From: Georgenia_B sunbinii
GTDB taxonomy: Bacteria > Actinomycetota > Actinomycetes > Actinomycetales > Actinomycetaceae
Assembly (NCBI RefSeq): GCF_036421855.1
Contig: NZ_JAZGOK010000010.1
Strand: one strand, 5' to 3'
Length of the DNA stretch: 64,000 bases
The notes under the pieces were generated by a model. The model ran no database searches, was not told the DNA's origin, and worked only from the letters and a program-made list of their open reading frames with translations. Position numbers and translations under genes: made by a program. Numbering within the stretch: the first letter of the stretch is position 1; each line of letters opens with the position of its first letter. This document shows positions 59,401-64,000 of this stretch, piece by piece.

Positions 59401-60365
59401 TCGATCCCGAGCACGGCGAGTGGCGAGCGGCCGAGGCGGAGTGGCTGGACGTCGAGATCAACCCGCGCACCGAGTCCATCGCGATCACCGCGCCGGACCA
59501 GCTGGCCGGCGACGACTTCGCGCAGGTCTCGGCGGTGCTGACTCAGGACGAGACCCGCGACGTGCCGGTCCAGTGGCCGGTGTCCTCTCGGTGGAGCGGC
59601 GGGAACGGCGTGCATGTCGGTGATCTTGCGACGGCTGCCGCTGGCGCCCTGGTCGCGCTCGACCCGGCCACCGGCCTGCTCAGCGCGCTGGACCGGCGCT
59701 GGGACGGAGACGCGTTCGTGCCCGCCGGGTCGGCGCAGGAGCCCACAGGGGAAGAGCGCACCGAGTCGGTGGAGATCTCGGTGACCGTCAACGGCGTCAC
59801 GGCCGCGCACCCGATCGACGTGACGGTTCCGGTGGTCGCCGAGGTCGCGCCGGAGCCCGAGCCGACCGATGGCGCGACCGAGGAGCCGACGGACGGGGCC
59901 ACGGAGGAGCCGACGGACGGCGCGACCGAGGAGCCGACGGATTCGGGGATTCGAGTCTCGTTGGGTTCCGACGCGGTGGTGCGTGGCGAGGACGTCAGCC
60001 TGACCGCGCAGGGGTTCTTGCCGAACGAGCGCGTGGAGATCGAGCTGCGGCCCGGTGGGGGTCTCCTCGCGACCACCCAGGCTGACGCCAGTGGCATCGT
60101 CTCCGCCACCGTCACCGTGCCGGCTGACACCGAGCCTGGCGACTACCGGCTCGCCGTCGTCGGCCTCGACTCCGGCGACGTCGGGGAGGCCGAGGTCACG
60201 GTCACCGTGGCCAACGCCGGTGGCGACGGCCCTGGTGGCTCCGGTGACGACTTGGCGACCACCGGCGTCTCCGCAGGTCTGCTGGGCGGTGTTTCCGCCC
60301 TGCTCCTCATGACCGGCGTCGCGATCGCGACGACCCGCCGTCGTCGTCAGCAACTGATCTCCTGA
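56409..60365 (+). CDS. Giant sortase-anchored ectoenzyme: phosphodiester glycosidase plus metallophosphoesterase
   Basis: This secreted protein has about 1318 residues, with ATG 56409 behind GAGGAG. Order: signal peptide (about 1-37); phosphodiester glycosidase (NAGPA) domain (about 60-410; NGDFFDINNSG, NLDGGGSTTLV); a Big-like domain (about 430-510); a carbohydrate-binding-like beta domain (about 590-745); a calcineurin-like metallophosphoesterase (about 760-1030; SDAQF, NGDLVD, GNHE, AHHP); a stalk with DGATEEPT repeats; an Ig-like domain; and LATTG (1282-1286) with helix and RRRRQQLIS tail. The usual C-terminal GHxH reads ASHVG, so the metal site may be altered. NAGPA enzymes remove sugar-1-phosphodiesters. 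Pairing with a phosphoesterase suggests attack on phosphodiester-linked glycans (inference). Confidence 0.87.
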   Translation: MSVEPVHTERRPRDVVISILAVLGVAAIPAAGATAAPATESLDLTNSGTAVVHRQDETTVSPGVRLTEFTRYEPAGWLRGAVLEVDLENPAISIDYLHPGAVAENKTVLDMVEETGAFAGVNGDFFDINNSGAANGIGVDEDGGILTSPVPGHNNALVIDSRGLGHITEVALEGRVVINDGATELPVVGVNSTNFTADGVGVFTADWGTYQRANHLTDLADAVEVWIDESSQVVTTAQPVGDGEIPAGVRVLVVPAGPAAEQFRALELGDAVQVSYSIRSDADEAVVAIGGQAGQHLVTDGVPATFSDATVHPRTAVGLDDDGTRLILAAVDGRSDASRGLSLSELAVFMNDLGATNALNLDGGGSTTLVSQRPGEEGAEVINEPSDGYEREDANGIGVVVEEGSGVVQSYTVRPQLRADDADRVFPGLHRPLEALGYDENHHAVETPAETWTSSDPDVLEVGPDGLATAGESGTATVTAATGEAAGEAEVAVLGELVRIEAVPNVLAMPSPDDVAQLAIVGYDARGYSAPIDFADITVDGHEGTLEVTRGMRASVDVNAVIENGAADLTVSVGEHEAGVAVLVGTEDVLATSFENFDDWYTTGARSENEIAPSEGREDDSGVALTVNFDAATGTRNANILPEEPFEPFDGQLQEIGAWFKGDGRGSPETYFWVRDAEGVRTPIYGPSVEGTEWQWISVPVSQNLSFPLAFDGLAVFETGAANQYQSTILVDDVEAVVAPLADAPQAGRYRDAAVAPAGATDDAALRVAVMSDAQFVARNPESEIVAAARQTLQEIVAEDPDVLVINGDLVDEAAPEDFDLAREILDSELAGADFPWYYVPGNHEIMGGEIDNFIAEFGPTHQHFDVAGTRFITLNSATGRLGSEFGQVAMLREQLDLAAEDPEISGVLVFAHHPTRDFLPTAASQMSDRHEAAMLEDWLSDFRNGSGKSAAMIASHVGAFDVRSQDGVVHAINGNSGKGPSSTPDNGGFTGWTMLGIDPEHGEWRAAEAEWLDVEINPRTESIAITAPDQLAGDDFAQVSAVLTQDETRDVPVQWPVSSRWSGGNGVHVGDLATAAAGALVALDPATGLLSALDRRWDGDAFVPAGSAQEPTGEERTESVEISVTVNGVTAAHPIDVTVPVVAEVAPEPEPTDGATEEPTDGATEEPTDGATEEPTDSGIRVSLGSDAVVRGEDVSLTAQGFLPNERVEIELRPGGGLLATTQADASGIVSATVTVPADTEPGDYRLAVVGLDSGDVGEAEVTVTVANAGGDGPGGSGDDLATTGVSAGLLGGVSALLLMTGVAIATTRRRRQQLIS
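59869..59940 (+). repeat. 24-bp tandem repeat coding DGATEEPT
   Basis: Three units of eight codons (DGATEEPT) in the stalk of the second giant surface enzyme. The EEPT core matches the stalk repeat of the preceding gene, so the two stalks probably share an origin. Confidence 0.85.
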
Positions 60366-60380
60366 CGCACTCCACCACCC

Positions 60381-60418
60381 GGTCGGAGAGGGCGCCCCTG
60401 CGATCGCCCTCTCCGACC
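60381..60418 (+). terminator. Terminator hairpin after the second surface-enzyme gene
   Basis: GGTCGGAGAGGGCG (60381-60394) pairs perfectly with 60405-60418 around a 10-nt loop, starting 16 bp after the stop codon. No U-tract follows. Confidence 0.75.
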
Positions 60419-60441
60419 ACCCCCTTGTCGCCGACCACCCT

Positions 60442-60472
60442 TCTCGCCGACAGCGGGATTGTCCACACGTCG
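60442..60472 (+). repeat. Dispersed repeat, copy 3 (left border of a VapBC cassette)
   Basis: Contains TCGCCGACAGCGGGATTGTC, identical to the reverse complement of the copy at 61217-61244. The two copies are inverted and enclose the toxin-antitoxin pair. A partial relative (TTGTCGCCGACCACC) lies just upstream. Confidence 0.7.
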
Positions 60473-60556
60473 CCTGCCTCCGAGCCGGCCGTATCCGTGA
60501 GTGGGCAAGTTCGGCGTGAGAATCACGCTGCCGCCGGTTCCGAGCCGGACCGACCG

Positions 60557-60934
60557 CTACCCGGCGGTGATCGTCGTGATCGGGTAGTCGGCGAATCGTC
60601 GGTCGGCAGCGACGACCGCCAGATCCTCCGTGGCGGCCTGGGCGATGATCAGCCGGTCGAACGGGTCGCGATGGTGGAGCGGCAGCTGCCCGACGGCGAG
60701 ACCGTGTGCCGGTGACAGTCCGAGGACTCGGACGCCCAGAGTGCGGACAGCCTTCTCGAGCTCGAGTGGCACGTCGAGCTTGCCGAGGGACATCTTGACG
60801 CCCATCTCCGCGAACGACACCGTGCTGACGAGCACGTCGTCTGCCGCAAGGCTGGCTTCCCGCGCATCCCGGGCCAGCGGACGTTCCACCGACAGTTGCC
60901 ACAGCAGAACGTGGGTGTCGATGAGGAGCCTCAC
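60557..60934 (-). CDS. VapC-type PIN-domain toxin ribonuclease
   Basis: This 125-residue PIN-domain protein is of the common actinobacterial type. Acidic catalytic residues are visible: Asp6 in LLIDTHVLLW, a Glu in SFAEMGVK, and two Asp in HHRDPFDRLIIAQA, with a further Asp in VAADRRF. VapC toxins cleave tRNA or rRNA when freed. Its ATG overlaps the antitoxin stop as ATGA. The pair is framed by inverted copies of a dispersed repeat. Confidence 0.9.
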   Translation of the reverse strand: MRLLIDTHVLLWQLSVERPLARDAREASLAADDVLVSTVSFAEMGVKMSLGKLDVPLELEKAVRTLGVRVLGLSPAHGLAVGQLPLHHRDPFDRLIIAQAATEDLAVVAADRRFADYPITTITAG

Positions 60935-61173
60935 GGGCTCAGCATCTCGTCGATCTCGGAGTCTGTGAGCTCGAAGTCCGCGCCGATCCGGACCTGACCA
61001 GCGAGAATCCCCTCGCCGGCAAGGAAGCGAGCCCCGGGTCGCTCCTGCCGCACGGGCACCAGGCGAACGATGGGCACTCCATCCCGAGCGACCACGACCT
61101 CCTCACCCGCCTCCGCCATCGCGAGCAGCTTGGACAGCTCGTTCTTGGCTTGACCGACGTTCACCACTGGCAT
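60931..61173 (-). CDS. Phd/YefM-type antitoxin
   Basis: This 80-residue antitoxin has an N-terminal Phd/YefM DNA-binding fold (VVNVGQAKNELSKLLAMAEAGEEVVVARDGVPIVRLVP) and an acidic, flexible C terminus (FELTDSEIDEMLSP) that should bind the PIN toxin. It is encoded first and overlaps the toxin gene by four bases, giving coupled synthesis. Antitoxin-toxin complexes normally repress their own promoter. Confidence 0.9.
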   Translation of the reverse strand: MPVVNVGQAKNELSKLLAMAEAGEEVVVARDGVPIVRLVPVRQERPGARFLAGEGILAGQVRIGADFELTDSEIDEMLSP

Positions 61174-61216
61174 GGGTCAGTTCTACTTGGCCATGCTTGC
61201 TAAGGAAGACCGTGGT

Positions 61217-61244
61217 GCGTTGACAATCCCGCTGTCGGCGAGAG
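61217..61244 (-). repeat. Dispersed repeat, copy 4 (right border of a VapBC cassette)
   Basis: On the minus strand this reads CTC followed by TCGCCGACAGCGGGATTGTC-type sequence and ends CAACGC. It shares the exact 20-mer with copy 3 in inverted orientation, 745 bp away (inner distance). It stops nine bases before the next gene's stop codon. Confidence 0.7.
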
Positions 61245-61252
61245 GTTGTTGG

Positions 61253-61759
61253 CTACGACTCGAAAGTGTGCGTCCAGAGCTCCGAGCCGTCGGCGTTGTA
61301 GTACCTGTAGGTCGCCTTCTGGGACGGCGTGACGCCGGTGGCTTCCATGTCGGGGAAGAGCTTCGTGTCGCACAACGTCTGCAGGGTCGGCAGCATGCTG
61401 TCGAGGTGGGCCGCCGCCTCCGCCGGGTCCACCTGCTGCGCGTAGACGTAGCTGAACTCGACGGTGTCCGGGTACGCCGCGGTGACCGTGACCTTGGAGT
61501 AGACGTCGGCCATCGTGTCGAATGTCGCCTCCACCTCAGCCTGCTCGAGCGCGACGTACTGGTCTAGCGCGTCGTGCTGCTCCGGAGATGCCTCGGCGGT
61601 TGCGCTGCTCGAGTCGGTGGCCTCGGGTGTCGCTTCCTGGGTTGTCGGTTCGGCAGTCGTCGCCGTCTCAGACTCACTTGTTCCGCACCCGGTGAGGACG
61701 AGGGCGAGCAGGAGCGCGGTCAGGGACGAAGCCCCCGCGCGAACGGGCCTGGTGAACAC
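61253..61759 (-). CDS. Putative secreted lipoprotein
   Basis: This 168-residue lipoprotein starts at GTG 61759 with AAAGG upstream. It has lipobox LVLTGC, a Ser/Thr/Ala/Glu linker and a domain of about 110 residues (QYVALEQAEVEATFDTMADV...YRYYNADGSELWTHTF). The body resembles DUF4854-type lipoproteins of actinobacteria, with one cysteine in TLCDTKLF. The function is unknown. A longer upstream frame is not supported, because it lacks the signal peptide at its N terminus. Confidence 0.78.
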   Translation of the reverse strand: MFTRPVRAGASSLTALLLALVLTGCGTSESETATTAEPTTQEATPEATDSSSATAEASPEQHDALDQYVALEQAEVEATFDTMADVYSKVTVTAAYPDTVEFSYVYAQQVDPAEAAAHLDSMLPTLQTLCDTKLFPDMEATGVTPSQKATYRYYNADGSELWTHTFES

Positions 61760-62003
61760 TGGGCACAGCCTTTCTGCTGCTCTGGTGGAACGGGAGCCGG
61801 GACGCGACCCGCGCTCGAGCAGCGTAACTTGCCCGCCTGGAGAGGGCGACACATGTCGACGTGCGTTGGGGTCTCGTGCGATCGTCCCACTCCGGCCGGG
61901 TGGGGGCTGGGCCCGCGTATCGACGGGGGACCGGCGGCCTCGTCCCTCTTCAGCTCGCGGGAGCGTGGGACTACCGTGGCCGCACCCGAGCGAGGAGGCC
62001 ACC

Positions 62004-62363
62004 ATGAGGATCAGGAACCAGGTCGTCGTGTTCGACGCCGCTGACGTCGACGCCGAGAGCGCGTTCTGGGCGGGGATGTTCGACGGCACGGTCGAGCTGC
62101 GCGAGGACTGGCACAACGTCGTCGTCGACGGACTGCCGCGTGTTGCGGTCCAGCACGCGCCCAACCACGTGCCGCCCGACTGGCCGGACGGCAACCCCCA
62201 GCAGATCCACCTCGACCTGTGGGTCGAGGACTTCGACGCCGCCCACGAGCATGTCATGTCGCTGGGCGCCCGCCTCCTCAAAGAGGCTGACAGCCGTGAC
62301 CAGCCCGAGGGCTTCTGGGTCTACGCCGATCCGGCCGGGCATCCGTTCTGCCTGTGCTGGTGA
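62004..62363 (+). CDS. VOC-family (glyoxalase/bleomycin-resistance-like) protein
   Basis: This 119-residue protein has the two beta-alpha-beta-beta-beta modules of the VOC superfamily. A metal-ligand-type His lies in QQIHLDLWVED, and the C-terminal FWVYADPAGHPFCLCW is the common ending of actinobacterial VOC proteins. GAGGAGG precedes the ATG. Members range from glyoxalases to antibiotic-binding proteins; no substrate can be assigned. Confidence 0.88.
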   Translation: MRIRNQVVVFDAADVDAESAFWAGMFDGTVELREDWHNVVVDGLPRVAVQHAPNHVPPDWPDGNPQQIHLDLWVEDFDAAHEHVMSLGARLLKEADSRDQPEGFWVYADPAGHPFCLCW

Positions 62364-62414
62364 CGTCACCAGCGGTCACGGCGGCGCCCGTCGTCAGGTG
62401 CTACCGTGTCGCAC

Positions 62415-62657
62415 ATGCGGGTGGGGGTGCGGGAGCTTCGTAACGAGACGGCACGCGTGCTCGATGCCGTGCGCGCGGGGGAGCGGGTGACGCTCACCGT
62501 GCGCGGCGAGGCAGTGGCAGACATCGTTCCGCACGGTGCGCGGACGCGGTGGCTCTCCGGTGCTTCCCTCGGTGAGCAGCTCCGAGAGCGAAGCGCAGAC
62601 GGTGGGCTGCGTGACGATCTCGACGAGCTGGCGGGCGGGACGTTGGCCGAGCTATGA
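62415..62657 (+). CDS. Phd/YefM-type antitoxin of a second VapBC pair
   Basis: This 80-residue antitoxin has the fold MRVGVRELRNETARVLDAVRAGERVTLTVRGEAVADIVP, and its C terminus ends in GGTLAEL. I choose ATG 62415. There is no ribosome binding site, but TACCGT at 62402-62407 could be a -10 box for a leaderless message. A GTG at 62406 is the alternative. It overlaps the toxin gene by four bases. Confidence 0.85.
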   Translation: MRVGVRELRNETARVLDAVRAGERVTLTVRGEAVADIVPHGARTRWLSGASLGEQLRERSADGGLRDDLDELAGGTLAEL

Positions 62658-63052
62658 CATCGGGGCTCCTGGACACGTCCGTCTTCATCGCGCGCGAGGT
62701 GGACCGTCCGCTCGGTGCCTTGCCCGACAGGGTCGCGGTGTCGGTGGTGACCATCGGAGAGCTGGAGCTGGGGGTGCTCGCTGCCACGGACGATGATGCT
62801 CGCGCCCGGCGCGCCGACACGTTGGCGCTGGCGCGTGAGGCCGACCCGATCCCGGTCACGGAGGCGGTGATGACCGCATGGGCGCAGCTGGTCGTCGACT
62901 GTCGTGCTGCCGGGATCCACCGAACGGTCAGGCTCACTGACGCGCTGATCGCGGCGACCGCGATCACTCACGGCCTCCCGGTAGTCACGCAGGACGAGGA
63001 TTTCGAGCGCATCGCCGTCGCCCACCCGGCGCTGCGGGTGCGCCTCGTGTGA
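62654..63052 (+). CDS. VapC-type PIN-domain toxin ribonuclease, second pair
   Basis: This 132-residue PIN-domain protein has acidic residues in GLLDTSVFI, TIGELELG, RLTDALIAATA and VTQDEDFERI, the four-acid pattern of VapC. It is not closely similar to the VapC at 60557, so the two modules were acquired independently. An IS30-type transposase remnant begins 16 bp after its stop. Confidence 0.9.
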   Translation: MTSGLLDTSVFIAREVDRPLGALPDRVAVSVVTIGELELGVLAATDDDARARRADTLALAREADPIPVTEAVMTAWAQLVVDCRAAGIHRTVRLTDALIAATAITHGLPVVTQDEDFERIAVAHPALRVRLV

Positions 63053-63067
63053 TCGCTCTCGCGCCGC

Positions 63068-63190
63068 GAAAACACGAACGGCCTCATCCGCGAGAACTTG
63101 CCCAAGGGCACCGCGATACCGACCCACCAGCCATACCTGACGTTAATCGTCGAGGACCCCAACGAACACCCGCGCGCCGTCCTCGGCTAG
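63068..63190 (+). pseudogene. C-terminal remnant of an IS30-type transposase
   Basis: Frame 63068-63190 reads ENTNGLIRENLPKGTAIPTH and then LTLIVEDPNEHPRAVLG before TAG. This matches the conserved end of the IS30 integrase-like transposase (E-N-x-N-G-L-x-R-x-x-x-P-K-G-T, later N-x-R-P-R). The DDE glutamate region survives, but the N-terminal two-thirds are absent, so the element is dead. No terminal repeats are recognised. Confidence 0.75.
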
Positions 63191-63453
63191 TTCACACAAG
63201 CGAAACCTTTGAACGACTCCTGACCTGCAGCGTCGCTACCACACCTTGACATGGCGGATAGCACGCGCCGGCAGTCGGTGGGCAAGACAGTGATGGGCGC
63301 CTGATAGCGCAGGCTCCTATGAGGCCACGTCGATCGCGAGCAGGTGCAACAGGGCGAGCGCCCTACCGACCGACACATCCGGTTCAAGACACGAAGTCAG
63401 TCAGTCGCTGAGTCTGACCGGCGGTGCGCTGGCCCCAGTCGCCATTCTCACTC
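63191..63453. other. Gene-free stretch after the transposase remnant
   Basis: No coding frame with family resemblance is seen in these 263 bp. With the remnant it makes up a 400-bp region without an intact gene. Local GC and codon bias drop from here to the window edge, as expected for foreign DNA. Confidence 0.45.
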
Positions 63454-64000
63454 TCAGTTGCTGAAGCTCAACGCCTCAAGGGCATCGTTCAAGCCCTTCG
63501 CCAACTGGTCGATATCGGCGTCGGCGGTCGTCGTTAGGGCAGCTGTGAGGCGCATCGACTTCTGCTCGGTGCTCGATTGGACGCCCGGCCAACCTCCTTG
63601 CCGCAGTCGAGCGGCTGCCCTGTTCGTCCGCTCTGGTATGTACTTTCCGAGCTTAGTGCGATCTTCGACTCCGGTGGCAGCCCATTCAATATTAAGCATG
63701 ATCGAATCGTCTTCAATTGCCGCCTGAAGTCGGAGCGTCAATCCGCCGGGGCTGCCGTACTCTGCGGTCTCCGTGTCCGGATTCCAGCGATACCCCCCAA
63801 GCATGCGGGTGCAGCGTGCCGCAATCTCCTCACAAAGTAAGTCCGCATCGCGCGTGCCGAGCGTTGCGTCTTGAACGTTCTGTAGGCGCTGCAACTCACG
63901 GTCAATCTGAGACACTTCCCAACGCAGCGCTTGCTCATCGGCAGTGGCGCCGTTGATGAGTCGACCGAATCTTGCCGGGAGGGAATGCCAAAGGTTGCCC
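63454..64000 (-). CDS. Hypothetical protein, 5' end outside the window
   Basis: On the minus strand the frame is open from the window edge to the stop at 63454, at least 182 residues. The visible part includes GNLWHSLPARFGRL near the edge, a likely coiled-coil helix (QALRWEVSQIDRELQRLQN) and a beta-rich C-terminal part (GGYRWNPDTETAEYG, DSIMLNIEWAATGVEDRTKLG). An internal GTG at 63915 could be a start, but the in-frame upstream sequence looks coding. I recognise no family. Codon usage is less GC-biased than its neighbours, suggesting transfer. Confidence 0.6.
   Translation of the reverse strand, partial: GNLWHSLPARFGRLINGATADEQALRWEVSQIDRELQRLQNVQDATLGTRDADLLCEEIAARCTRMLGGYRWNPDTETAEYGSPGGLTLRLQAAIEDDSIMLNIEWAATGVEDRTKLGKYIPERTNRAAARLRQGGWPGVQSSTEQKSMRLTAALTTTADADIDQLAKGLNDALEALSFSN

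Noticed and set aside
1..64000. tRNA, rRNA or riboswitch genes
   Set aside because: Reading both strands I found no tRNA-like T-loop context outside coding genes, no rRNA sequence and no convincing riboswitch core. A covariance-model search would settle this.

Overview
This is a high-GC stretch of about 64 kb from an actinobacterium. GC-rich third codon positions, GTG/TTG starts, a probable leaderless transcript and three secreted proteins with LPXTG-type tails all fit. A Micrococcales member (Cellulomonas or Georgenia-like) is my inference; no rRNA or tRNA is present to confirm it. A single N at 45851, flanked by a 113-bp exact duplication, shows that this is scaffolded draft sequence.

Left region (1-17.6 kb): a catabolic and import cluster. 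It holds an IclR regulator, two overlapping M81/MlrC-type metallopeptidase genes, a complete dipeptide ABC transporter in the order D-F-C-B-A, an N-acyl-D-amino-acid deacylase, a RidA-family protein, a TauE/SafE exporter, a third M81 gene, a divergent IlvD/Edd dehydratase and an Asp/Glu racemase-family protein. Together they suggest uptake and breakdown of modified peptides or D-amino-acid conjugates. A 13-bp motif shared in opposite orientation by the two main promoter regions is a candidate IclR operator.

Middle-left (17.7-24.8 kb): an accessory stretch. It has an AAA ATPase, an addiction-module antitoxin with a frameshifted toxin, a tyrosine recombinase, the decayed 3' end of a SIR2-type gene with its small partner, decayed pieces of a PatB-like aminotransferase, an intact lipoprotein, an intact PatB-like aminotransferase, and a MerR regulator with a SnoaL-like target behind a textbook 19-bp-spacer MerR promoter.

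Middle (24.9-32.4 kb): an FCD-type GntR regulator controls a tripartite tricarboxylate transporter (TctC, TctB, TctA) with a DapA-family aldolase or lyase and a fused dihydroxyacetone-type kinase. A ribokinase-family gene that is frameshifted as sequenced lies on the opposite strand.

Accessory island (32.8-37.4 kb): an LPSTG surface protein, a small ORF, dispersed repeats, a SIR2-GAF protein followed by a 56-residue basic protein, and tail-to-tail with them a 628-residue protein with a PD-(D/E)XK nuclease signature. This is the best candidate here for an undescribed system.

Sugar region (37.5-49.5 kb): a TRAP transporter operon with SIS, NagB, NagA and LacI genes, carrying two LacI-type palindromes. 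It is followed by a UTRA-type GntR regulator, an ascorbate-type PTS (IIA, IIB, IIC), a phosphotriesterase-family hydrolase, a creatininase-family amidase and a KDPG-type aldolase.

Right region (49.9-64 kb): two very large sortase-anchored ectoenzymes. One combines a purple-acid-phosphatase-like domain with GH97, the other a phosphodiester glycosidase with a metallophosphoesterase. Then come a VapBC module framed by inverted copies of a dispersed repeat, a lipoprotein, a VOC protein, a second VapBC pair, an IS30-type transposase remnant and a gene running off the window.
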